From Gammaproteobacteria bacterium (lineage in GTDB: Bacteria > Pseudomonadota > Gammaproteobacteria > Pseudomonadales > Azotimanducaceae_A): DNA of 11,856 nucleotides. The DNA lies in contig JAPOON010000804.1 of the NCBI GenBank assembly GCA_026713405.1, positions 1-11,856 on the forward strand. Reading direction: 5' to 3'. Below, in pieces: positions 5,499-11,856 of the stretch. The notes under the pieces are model-generated. The model made no database searches, had not been told where the DNA came from, and saw nothing but the letters and a program-made list of their open reading frames with translations. Within the stretch, counting starts at the first letter, position 1. Each line of letters begins with the position of its first letter. The translations under genes were made by a program, and so were the position numbers.

Positions 5499-6406
5499 GC
5501 ACACAACCCCAACGCCCCCGCCGCTGCCAGCTGTCCGTACCGGGCAGCTCCGAGAAGATGATGACCAAGGCCGCCGGCCTCGAGATCGATCACGTCTTTC
5601 TCGACCTCGAGGACGCCGTCGCGCCCAAGGCCAAGCCCGCCGCGCGGGGCATGGTCGTCGACGCCCTCAACAACCTCGACTGGCAGCCCCGCACCGTTTG
5701 CGTGCGCATCAACGACGTGGAAACCGAGTGGTGTCACGACGACATCATCGAGGTGGTCACCGGCGCCGGCGCCAGGCTCGACACCATCATGCTGACCAAG
5801 GCGAAAAGCGCCACCGACGTGATGTTCGTGCACCTGATGCTCGATCAACTCGAGCAGAAGCTCGGGCTCGAGAACCGCATCGGCATCGAGTGCCTCATCG
5901 AGGAAGTCGAAGGCATGATGAACGTCGACGACATCGCCGCCTGCTCCGACCGCCTCGAATGCCTGGTCTTCGGCATGGGCGACTATTCCGCCAGCCAGGA
6001 AATGCAGATCACCACCGTCGGCGCCACCGGCGGCTATCCGCCGGACCTCTGGCACTACCCACGCTACCGCATGACCATCGCCTGCCGCGCCAACGGCATC
6101 GACCCCGTCGACGGTCCGTACGCCAATTTCCGCAATCCCGAGGGATACCTCAAGGAAGCGCAGCGGGCACATATTCTCGGCATGGACGGCAAATGGGCAA
6201 TCCACCCGGCGCAGGTGGAACTCGCCAACCGGATCTTCACCCCGGACCCCGAGGCCCTGGCCGCGGCGCGCGCCCAGAAAACGGCCTACGACGAGGCGCT
6301 CGCCCAAGGGCTCGGCGCCATCAGCGTCGACGGCGTCATGGTGGATGCCGCCAGCATCCGCATCGTGCAGAGCCTGATCGACCGGGCCGACCTGATCGGC
6401 ATCTGA
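5495..6406 (+). CDS. HpcH/HpaI (CitE-like) CoA-ester lyase, malyl-CoA / beta-methylmalyl-CoA / citramalyl-CoA lyase type
   Basis: This 303-residue TIM-barrel lyase splits a 3-hydroxy-dicarboxyl-CoA into acetyl- or propionyl-CoA plus glyoxylate or pyruvate, using Mg2+. It opens RRCQLSVPGSSEKM (9-22), close to the 'NRCQLFGPGS' start of Rhodobacter Mcl1. Next come DHVFLDLEDAVAPK (32-45), the CoA/substrate arginine in VRIND (Arg71), and IECLIEEVEG with likely metal ligand Glu136. FGMGDYSAS has the second ligand Asp163; PVDGPYANF and GMDGKWAIHPAQ follow, as in Mcl1. Length fits (about 300-320). I take ATG 5495 because it overlaps the MaoC stop (ATGA) and has AGGAAGAG nearby; the longer open frame upstream is only the shadow of the hot-dog gene. 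Whether the physiological product is glyoxylate (malyl type) or pyruvate (citramalyl type) cannot be decided by eye. I lean to an Mcl1-like enzyme. Confidence 0.9.
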   Translation: MSTQPQRPRRCQLSVPGSSEKMMTKAAGLEIDHVFLDLEDAVAPKAKPAARGMVVDALNNLDWQPRTVCVRINDVETEWCHDDIIEVVTGAGARLDTIMLTKAKSATDVMFVHLMLDQLEQKLGLENRIGIECLIEEVEGMMNVDDIAACSDRLECLVFGMGDYSASQEMQITTVGATGGYPPDLWHYPRYRMTIACRANGIDPVDGPYANFRNPEGYLKEAQRAHILGMDGKWAIHPAQVELANRIFTPDPEALAAARAQKTAYDEALAQGLGAISVDGVMVDAASIRIVQSLIDRADLIGI

Positions 6407-6470
6407 ACCGGTCAGCGCGGCAAAAAACAACAGACCAACACCCCGCAACAGGACGTGCCGAGAGGACTCG

Positions 6471-7643
6471 ATGGCCGACCACTATCTGACCGAAGAACGC
6501 CGCATGATCCAGGACGTGGCAAGGGAGTTCACGCGCAAGGAAGTGCTGCCCGTCGCCAACGAACTCGACCCCGTGCAGGGCCACATCCCCATGGACCTGC
6601 GCAACAAGCTCGGCGAGATGGGCTATTTCGGCATCCGCATGGCCGAAGAGCACGGCGGCATGGGGCTGGGCGTCTTCGAGTACTGCCTGATCTCCGAAGA
6701 GCTGGCCCGGGGCTGGATGAGCGTGGCCAGCATCATCGCCCGCTCCTCTTCGCTGATGAACGTCGGCGGCTGGCCCGAGGCGAAACGCCGGGAACTCACC
6801 GCGAAGGCAGCACGGGGGGAACACCTCGCCGCGGTATCGCTCTCCGAACCGAGCGTCGGCTCCGACCTGGCCGCGGTGAGTTGCCGGGCGGTGCCCGACG
6901 GCGACAGTTGGGTGATCACGGGCAACAAGTACTGGTGCACCTTCGCCGACGGCGCCGACTACATCCAGCTTCTGGCCCGGGTGGACGGCGACGACCCTGA
7001 GTTCAAGGGCCTGCAGACTTTCATCATCGAGAAGAAGCGCGGCGAACTGCCCGAAGGCTGTACCGGCGCGCCCATCCCGAAGATCGGCTACTTCGGCTGG
7101 AATACCTTCGAGCTGGCATTCGACGGCTGCCGCATTCCCAGGGAGAACATCGTCACCAGCGGCCGGGGCGGATTCAGGAATACCGTGAATTTCCTCAATG
7201 CCGCCCGGGCGCATACCGCGTCCCGCGCCATCGGGCTTGCCCGGGGCGCCCTGGAGGACGCCATGGCCTATTCCCAAGAGCGGGTGCAGTTCGGCGTACC
7301 CATCGCCGACTTCCAGGAAACCCGCTTCAAGATCGCCCGCATGGCCAGCGAAGTGGAGGCGGCCCGCCAGCTCTTGTATCACGCCTGCACGCTCTTGGAT
7401 AACGGCGAGACCGCCGACAGGGAAGCCGCCATGGTGAAGTGGTACGCCAGCGAAATGGCCGAGCGCGTGACCTCGGACGCCCTGCAGATCCTGGGTGGCG
7501 CGGGCTACACCAAGCTGCACGCCGTGGAGCGCTACTGGCGCGATGCCCGGCTCACCAAGATTTTCGAGGGCACCAGCGAAATCCAGTTGCGCATCATCTC
7601 CGACCGCCTGCTCGGCAGGCCGACCAGCCGCAACCGGGCTTGA
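6471..7643 (+). CDS. Acyl-CoA dehydrogenase
   Basis: This 390-residue flavoenzyme has the standard three-domain acyl-CoA dehydrogenase form. The helical N-domain begins LTEERRMIQDVAREFTRKEV. The middle strand domain contains AVSLSEPSVGSDLAAV and WVITGNKYWCTFADGAD, which contact FAD and substrate. The C-terminal helical domain contains RVQFGVPIADFQETRFKIA and LQILGGAGYTK. The catalytic base is Glu366 in KIFEGTSEIQ, the position used by short- and medium-chain dehydrogenases. Electrons would go to ETF. The ATG has GAGAGGA a few bases upstream and starts 64 bases after the lyase, so it is probably in the same operon. There it could make the 2,3-double bond that the MaoC proteins hydrate, as methylsuccinyl-CoA dehydrogenase does before mesaconyl-CoA hydratase. 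The protein is shorter than methylsuccinyl-CoA dehydrogenase (about 550 residues), so substrate identity is open. Confidence 0.92.
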   Translation: MADHYLTEERRMIQDVAREFTRKEVLPVANELDPVQGHIPMDLRNKLGEMGYFGIRMAEEHGGMGLGVFEYCLISEELARGWMSVASIIARSSSLMNVGGWPEAKRRELTAKAARGEHLAAVSLSEPSVGSDLAAVSCRAVPDGDSWVITGNKYWCTFADGADYIQLLARVDGDDPEFKGLQTFIIEKKRGELPEGCTGAPIPKIGYFGWNTFELAFDGCRIPRENIVTSGRGGFRNTVNFLNAARAHTASRAIGLARGALEDAMAYSQERVQFGVPIADFQETRFKIARMASEVEAARQLLYHACTLLDNGETADREAAMVKWYASEMAERVTSDALQILGGAGYTKLHAVERYWRDARLTKIFEGTSEIQLRIISDRLLGRPTSRNRA

Positions 7644-7683
7644 CGGGGCAACCGCACCCGTTTCAAATGCCGCAATGACCGGG

Positions 7684-7701
7684 CAAGCGGGAAACCGCTT
7701 G
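7684..7701 (+). promoter_or_regulatory. Hairpin with GAAA tetraloop next to the AAA+ gene ribosome site
   Basis: CAAGCGG (7684-7690), GAAA and CCGCTTG (7695-7701) form a perfect 7-bp stem closed by a GNRA-type tetraloop. The last stem base is the first base of the SD sequence GAGGA (7701-7705), which is eight bases before the ATG at 7714. There is no T-run, so this is not a classical terminator. It could modulate ribosome access or block 3'-exonucleases between the catabolic operon and the AAA+/VWA pair. Confidence 0.55.
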
Positions 7702-7713
7702 AGGACACAGACC

Positions 7714-9099
7714 ATGACCAACCGGCCCGCCACCCTGGGCGAACTGAAAACCTCCGGCTACCAGCCGCTGCCCGTCAAGGCCGAGTTGCGCAAGAACCTG
7801 ATCGCCCGGCTGCGCGCCGGCGAAACCCTGTTTCCCGGCATCAAGGGTTACGACGACAGCGTCATTCCGCAGATCGTCAACGCCCTGCTCGGCAGCCAGG
7901 ACGTCATCTTTCTCGGCGAGCGCGGCCAGGCCAAGTCCCGCCTGGTGCGCAGCCTGCCGAACCTGCTCGACGAGTGGACGCCGGTGCTCGCGGGTACCGA
8001 GATTCCGGAAGATCCTTACCGCCCCGTCACGCCCCAGGGCAAGACCATCATGGAAGAAAACGGCGACCGGGCGGAAATCGAGTGGCTGCACCGCGATGAG
8101 CGCTACGGCGAGAAGCTGGCGACACCGGATATCACCATCGCCGACCTGATCGGCGAAGTCGACCCCATCAAGATCGCCGAAGGGCGCTATCTCGCCGATG
8201 CGCTCACCCTGCACTACGGCCTGGTGCCCCGGGTCAACCGGGGCATCTTCGCCATCAACGAACTGCCCGACCTGGCCGAGCGCATCCAGGTGGGGCTTTT
8301 GAACCTGCTCGAGGAACGCGACATCCAGATTCGCGGCCACAAGGTGCGCCTGCCCCTCGATGTGTTCATCGTCGCCACCGCCAACCCCGAGGACTACACC
8401 AACCGGGGCCGTATCATCACCCCGCTCAAGGACCGCTACGGCGCCCAGATCCGCACCCACTACCCCACCGATCTCGACCACGAAATCGAAATCATGGAAC
8501 AGGAAGCGACGGTTCTTGAACTGGGCGACTACGGCCTGACCGTGCCCGTGTTCATGAAGGAGATCATCGCCGAGATCACCCACTACGCCCGGCGCTCGCC
8601 GGACATCAACCACCGTTCCGGGGTCTCGGTGCGCACGTCCATCGCCGACTACGAAGCCTTGATTGCCAATGCGTTCCGGCGCGCCCTCACCATCGGCGAG
8701 TCGGAAGTGGTGCCGCGCATCTCCGATCTGCCTTTCATCATGCCCAGCTTTCAGGGCAAGGTGGAGTTCGAGGCCATGGAGGAAGGCCAGGAAGACAAGA
8801 TCAGTTCCCGCATCATTCAGGGCGCCGTCAAGGCGGTATTCGACCGTTATCACGATCTCGACGACCTCGACACGGTGGCGGAATCATTCAGCGAGGGCCT
8901 GGCCGTGGATACCGGCGATGCCATGCCGGCCGGCGAATACACCGAGACCAGCGAGCGTGTTCCGGGCCTTGCCGCCGCGCTGGGCAGCGGTTCGGCGGGC
9001 GTACGGGCATCTGAGCTGGAGTTCGTTCTGGAAGGGCTGCACCTGCACAAGCTGCTGAACAAGCACACCCTGGGCGGACGCACCACCTACACGGAGTAA
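7714..9099 (+). CDS. Mg-chelatase/MoxR-like AAA+ ATPase
   Basis: This 461-residue cytoplasmic AAA+ protein belongs to the helix-2-insert (MoxR/Mg-chelatase I) group. Walker A is GERGQAKS (68-75), preceded by VNALLGSQDVIFL. DLIGEVDPIK (144-153) is typical of MoxR-like proteins. Walker B is GIFAINE (177-183), with Asn in place of the usual Asp before Glu183. Sensor 1 is VATANPEDYTNRG (Asn224), and the arginine-finger region is TPLKDRYGAQIRT. The C-terminal part, about residue 280 onward, is the lid plus a family-specific tail. Size and motifs resemble Mycobacterium tuberculosis Rv0958, which, like this gene, is followed by a VWA partner (from memory). ATG 7714 is chosen for its GAGGA site and family-like length; the frame is open further upstream inside the dehydrogenase gene. 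Together with the next gene it probably forms an ATP-driven remodelling or metal-insertion complex. Its client is unknown. Confidence 0.9.
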   Translation: MTNRPATLGELKTSGYQPLPVKAELRKNLIARLRAGETLFPGIKGYDDSVIPQIVNALLGSQDVIFLGERGQAKSRLVRSLPNLLDEWTPVLAGTEIPEDPYRPVTPQGKTIMEENGDRAEIEWLHRDERYGEKLATPDITIADLIGEVDPIKIAEGRYLADALTLHYGLVPRVNRGIFAINELPDLAERIQVGLLNLLEERDIQIRGHKVRLPLDVFIVATANPEDYTNRGRIITPLKDRYGAQIRTHYPTDLDHEIEIMEQEATVLELGDYGLTVPVFMKEIIAEITHYARRSPDINHRSGVSVRTSIADYEALIANAFRRALTIGESEVVPRISDLPFIMPSFQGKVEFEAMEEGQEDKISSRIIQGAVKAVFDRYHDLDDLDTVAESFSEGLAVDTGDAMPAGEYTETSERVPGLAAALGSGSAGVRASELEFVLEGLHLHKLLNKHTLGGRTTYTE

Positions 9100-9103
9100 C
9101 ACC

Positions 9104-11113
9104 TTGCGCCACTTGCCGCGCCAGCATCGATTCACCGCCTGGGACGGCAGCCAGAAGCTCCCCATCGATGCCGACCAGGTCATGGCCGCGCTCGCCGACG
9201 ACCTGATCGAGTTCGGCGACCTGCGCTGGGCCATGCGCAACCTGGTCTCCAGGGGCATGCAGATCCCCCAGGGCGGCTACCTGCAGGGCCTGCGCGACAT
9301 GCTGAAGGAGCTGCGCGACAGGAAACGTGAACGCCTGCAGCGCTACGACCTGTCCGGCATCTTCGATGGCTTCCGGGAACGGCTCGACGAGATTCTCGAC
9401 ATGGAGCGGCAGCGCATCGACGAATGGCTGCAACCCGGCCCGGACGACGCGGATAACTTCTCCAGCGACGTGCTGAAAAACGTGGCCGAACGCAACCTCG
9501 AGACCCTCGACGGCCTGCCCGAAGACACTGCCGGCCAGATCAAGGCACTGGACGACTACGAATTCCTCGACCCCGAAGCCCAGAAGAAATACCTGGAACT
9601 CGTCAACGAACTGCGCCGGGCCATGACCAGCATGTTCTTCAAGGACATCGAGAACATGGTGAAGAACCTCTCGGACGGCGACATCCAGCGCATGAAAGAG
9701 ATGCTCAAGGCGCTGAACGAGATGCTGGTGCGCCGCATCGCCGGAGAAGACCCGGGGTTCGACAGGTTCATGGACGAGTTCGGCGACATGTTCGGCGACA
9801 ACCCGCCCCAGTCGCTGGATGAACTGCTCGAGAACATGCGCGCCCAGATGGCCGCCGCACAGTCCCTGCTGAACTCCATGTCCGCGGCCCAGCGCGCCGA
9901 GTTGCAGTCGATGCTGCAGAGCCGCTTCGGCGACCCCGAACTCGATGCGGAACTGCGCAAGCTCGTCAAGGAACTCGACTTCCTCGACTTCGACGGCGGC
10001 CAGTACCGCTTCGACGGTTCCGAGCGCCTCGACCTCGAAGCGGCGCTGGAGTTGATGAACGAGATGCAGAACATCGACGAACTGATCAGCGAGGTGCAGG
10101 CGGCGGAACGCGGCGCCGGCATGGACCGCATCGACCGCGACCTGCTGCGCGACCTGATGGGCGACGAAGCCGTCGAGAACCTGGACAACCTCAAGGAACT
10201 GCTGGACGCGCTGGAGGAGGCGGGTTACGTGCGCGCCACCGGCGACAACCGCTGGGAGCTGACGCCGCGCGGGTCACGCATGATCGGCCAACAGGCCCTG
10301 GGCGAGATCTACCAGCGCCTCAAGCACCAGAACCTGGGCAACCATGCCGTGCCCGAGGAAGGCCGCTTCGGCGAGCGCCTGGAACAGACCAAGGCCTACG
10401 AATTCGGCGACCCCTTCCACCCGCACATGCCGCGCACCATCCGCAACGCCATCTATCGTCAGGGGCCGGGCACGCCCATCGCGCTAAAACCCGATGACTT
10501 CGAGATCTATCGCAGCGAGTTCATCACATCCACGGCAACCGCCATGCTGGTCGACCTCTCCTGGTCAATGGCCCTGCGCGGCTCCTTCCAGGCCGCCAAG
10601 AAGGTCGCCCTGGCGCTGCACAACCTCATCACCACGAAGTACCCCAAGGACAGCTTCCACATCATCGGCTTCGCGGCTTATGCCAAGGAACTGAAAGCCC
10701 GGGAACTCCCCTTCCTGCAATGGGACGAATACGTGCTCGGCACCAACATGCAGCACGCGCTGCTGCTCGCCGAGAAGCTGCTCGCCCGCCACCCCGGCGG
10801 CGCCAAGCAGATCATCATGATCTCCGACGGCGAGCCCACCGCGCACCTCGAGAACGGCCGCGCCCAGTTCGCCTATCCGCCCACCCCGGAAACCATCCGC
10901 GCCACCTACCGCGCCGTCAGGCACTGCACGGCCAAGGGCATCGCCATCAACACGTTCATGCTGGACGCCAGCTACTATCTCAAGGCCTTCATGGACGAGA
11001 TCGCCCGCATCAACGGCGGGCGCGTGTTCTACACCACCCCCGCCAAGCTCGGCGAGTACATCCTGGTGGACTACGTGCAGCACAAGCGCAAACGGCTGGC
11101 GCGTTCGGCTTGA
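9104..11113 (+). CDS. VWA-domain protein, partner of the AAA+ ATPase
   Basis: This 669-residue protein has a long acidic, helical N-terminal and middle region (about 1-400) rich in Leu/Glu/Asp/Arg with coiled-coil character. A C-terminal von Willebrand A domain follows (about 476-640). The MIDAS motif is complete: DLSWS (Asp484, Ser486, Ser488), Thr547 in GTNMQHAL and Asp575 in ISDGEPT, so a divalent metal should bind. A winged-helix-like stretch (LLDALEEAGYVRATGDNRWE, about 367-386) precedes the linker. The start is TTG at 9104 with GGAG (9093-9096) seven bases upstream, inside the end of the AAA+ gene. It gives an N-terminus HRFTAWDGSQ resembling the 'YSRWDG' start of relatives. The four-base gap after the AAA+ stop implies translational coupling. 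Domain order and size parallel Rv0959. In Mg-chelatase (BchI/BchD), CoxDE and NorQD systems, such AAA+/VWA pairs mature or activate a metalloenzyme. No such target is evident beside it. Confidence 0.9.
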   Translation: MRHLPRQHRFTAWDGSQKLPIDADQVMAALADDLIEFGDLRWAMRNLVSRGMQIPQGGYLQGLRDMLKELRDRKRERLQRYDLSGIFDGFRERLDEILDMERQRIDEWLQPGPDDADNFSSDVLKNVAERNLETLDGLPEDTAGQIKALDDYEFLDPEAQKKYLELVNELRRAMTSMFFKDIENMVKNLSDGDIQRMKEMLKALNEMLVRRIAGEDPGFDRFMDEFGDMFGDNPPQSLDELLENMRAQMAAAQSLLNSMSAAQRAELQSMLQSRFGDPELDAELRKLVKELDFLDFDGGQYRFDGSERLDLEAALELMNEMQNIDELISEVQAAERGAGMDRIDRDLLRDLMGDEAVENLDNLKELLDALEEAGYVRATGDNRWELTPRGSRMIGQQALGEIYQRLKHQNLGNHAVPEEGRFGERLEQTKAYEFGDPFHPHMPRTIRNAIYRQGPGTPIALKPDDFEIYRSEFITSTATAMLVDLSWSMALRGSFQAAKKVALALHNLITTKYPKDSFHIIGFAAYAKELKARELPFLQWDEYVLGTNMQHALLLAEKLLARHPGGAKQIIMISDGEPTAHLENGRAQFAYPPTPETIRATYRAVRHCTAKGIAINTFMLDASYYLKAFMDEIARINGGRVFYTTPAKLGEYILVDYVQHKRKRLARSA

Positions 11114-11147
11114 GTCCGGGGAACGGAGCACAATCGAACCAAGACGC

Positions 11148-11162
11148 TACAATTTAACCGCC
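11148..11162 (+). promoter_or_regulatory. Candidate -10 element for a leaderless toxin-antitoxin transcript
   Basis: TACAAT (11148-11153) matches the -10 consensus at five of six bases. It would place the transcript start within a few bases of the ATG at 11163. No SD sequence precedes that ATG, so a leaderless message is plausible. No good -35 box is seen 16-18 bases upstream, which weakens the case. Confidence 0.3.
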
Positions 11163-11480
11163 ATGAAACGTACCACACGCAAAAGGCTGCAAGCACTTCC
11201 GCCATTGCTCATCCAGCACCGCGAAGCGCTGCTCGCGCTTGCCGAACGCAGGGGACTCCGCAATGTAAGGGTGTTCGGATCGATGGCGCGCGGCGACGAT
11301 CGCTCCGACAGCGATGTGGATCTGCTTGTCGATGCGCCACCGGGAACATCGGCCTTGGCGCTATGCGGGTTGTCCATAGACGCCGAGGCCTTGCTGCAGA
11401 AGCCCGTGGACGTTGTGACCGAGGGATTCCTTTATCCACCCATGCGCGAGCGTGTGATCGACGAAGCCGTTCCGTTGTGA
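11163..11480 (+). CDS. mntA: MNT-type nucleotidyltransferase, MntA-like antitoxin
   Basis: This 105-residue minimal nucleotidyltransferase carries the exact GSX10DXD signature: Gly39-Ser40 in VFGSMARGDDRSDSDVDLLVD, with Asp51 and Asp53 as metal ligands. A third acidic residue is Asp83 in KPVDVVTE. In type VII toxin-antitoxin modules, MntA adds AMP units to a tyrosine of the HEPN toxin and thereby silences it. The toxin gene follows with its GTG start overlapping this stop. The N-terminal about 30 residues are basic and helical. No SD precedes the ATG. Base composition is somewhat less GC-rich than in the catabolic operon, which would fit a mobile accessory module. The antitoxin role rests on the pairing; an orphan nucleotidyltransferase role is unlikely given the HEPN partner. 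Confidence 0.88.
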   Translation: MKRTTRKRLQALPPLLIQHREALLALAERRGLRNVRVFGSMARGDDRSDSDVDLLVDAPPGTSALALCGLSIDAEALLQKPVDVVTEGFLYPPMRERVIDEAVPL

Positions 11481-11856
11481 ACCCCCCGCGCGCAGACGAC
11501 ATTCTGCTTCAGCACGTGGCCGACTGCATCGCCCGCATCGGCCGCTATACGGAAGGCTCGAAGGATCGGTTCCTGACGTCCGAACTGGTCCAGGACGCTG
11601 TCGTACGCAACCTGCAGGTCCTCTCAGAATCCACGACCCGGCTGAGTGACCGGATAAAGGCCACCGAATCCGCAATCCCGTGGCTCGAGATCAAGGCTTT
11701 CCGTAACCGGCTGACGCATGGGTATCCCGCCATAGACTTAGACACGGTATGGGAAGTGATCCGGCAAAATCTGCCGCAACTCGACGATGCGGTACGCCGA
11801 ATGCGCACCCTTCTCCAGGCAGACAAGCAATCGGCGCCAAACGTACCGGACACCCC
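11477..11856 (+). CDS. hepT: HEPN-domain (DUF86) RNase toxin, HepT-like, cut by the window end
   Basis: A GTG at 11477-11479 overlaps the nucleotidyltransferase TGA (GTGA). It opens a frame with no stop through the window end, 126 codons visible. The product reads NPPRADDILLQHVADCIARI, then QDAVVRNLQVLSESTTRL and WLEIKAFRNRLTHGYPAIDL, a full HEPN/DUF86 pattern. The Rx4H ribonuclease motif is Arg76-His81. Tyr83 (R-x4-H-x-Y) matches the residue that MntA AMPylates in the Shewanella MntA/HepT system. HepT toxins are mRNA or tRNA-acting RNases that act as dimers. Family length is about 110-140 residues, so only a few C-terminal residues may be missing. No SD is visible; translation probably depends on coupling to the antitoxin. 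Toxin activity is inferred from intact motifs. Confidence 0.87.
   Translation, partial: MNPPRADDILLQHVADCIARIGRYTEGSKDRFLTSELVQDAVVRNLQVLSESTTRLSDRIKATESAIPWLEIKAFRNRLTHGYPAIDLDTVWEVIRQNLPQLDDAVRRMRTLLQADKQSAPNVPDT

Noticed and set aside
6336..7733. A 465-codon minus-strand open frame opposite the acyl-CoA dehydrogenase gene
   Set aside because: It is a shadow of the dehydrogenase frame; the composition is not protein-like and no motif is recognisable.
1..11856. CRISPR arrays, tRNAs, rRNAs, insertion sequences or prophage genes
   Set aside because: I saw no regularly spaced repeats, no tRNA-like cloverleaf and no transposase or integrase sequence on either strand.

Overview
The window is a GC-rich bacterial chromosome segment with densely packed genes, ATGA-type overlaps, and GTG/TTG starts preceded by good Shine-Dalgarno (SD) sequences. 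The gene content suggests a proteobacterium, perhaps a gammaproteobacterium. That placement is inferred from gene families only; no rRNA or other phylogenetic marker is present.

Left part (1-2829). A minus-strand Lrp/AsnC-type regulator runs off the left edge. It is broken by an in-frame TAA at the junction between its DNA-binding and ligand-binding halves. Divergent to it is a stand-alone catalytic half of a 4-hydroxyphenylpyruvate-dioxygenase-like VOC enzyme (537-1166). Then follow, on the minus strand, a possible 30-residue membrane peptide, a YeiH-type (UPF0324) 'putative sulfate exporter' and a single-domain retropepsin-like aspartic protease. A short repeat/inverted-repeat element lies between the last two.

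Central part (3138-7643). After a 308-base non-coding gap comes a plus-strand catabolic operon: an MmgE/PrpD-family enzyme, two paralogous small MaoC hot-dog proteins, a CitE-type (malyl-CoA/beta-methylmalyl-CoA/citramalyl-CoA) lyase and an acyl-CoA dehydrogenase. The first four are joined by ATGA overlaps. The join between the two MaoC genes is bridged by a 23-codon micro-ORF that overlaps both. The chemistry reads as dehydrogenation, hydration and retro-aldol (Claisen-type) cleavage of a branched dicarboxyl-CoA. This recalls itaconate degradation and the mesaconyl-CoA/beta-methylmalyl-CoA part of the ethylmalonyl-CoA pathway. No gene for CoA activation of the acid is in the window. The MaoC pair has unequal catalytic residues, so it may work as a heterodimer.

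Right part (7714-11113). A 7-bp hairpin with a GAAA tetraloop sits against the SD of a two-gene unit: a Mg-chelatase/MoxR-like AAA+ ATPase (461 aa) and a VWA-domain protein (669 aa) with an intact MIDAS motif. The pair resembles mycobacterial Rv0958/Rv0959 in family and size. Such pairs usually act as ATP-driven maturation or metal-insertion machines; the client here is unknown. The right edge holds an MNT-HEPN (MntA-HepT, type VII) toxin-antitoxin module. Its nucleotidyltransferase is complete, and the HEPN toxin begins at an overlapping GTG and is cut by the window end.
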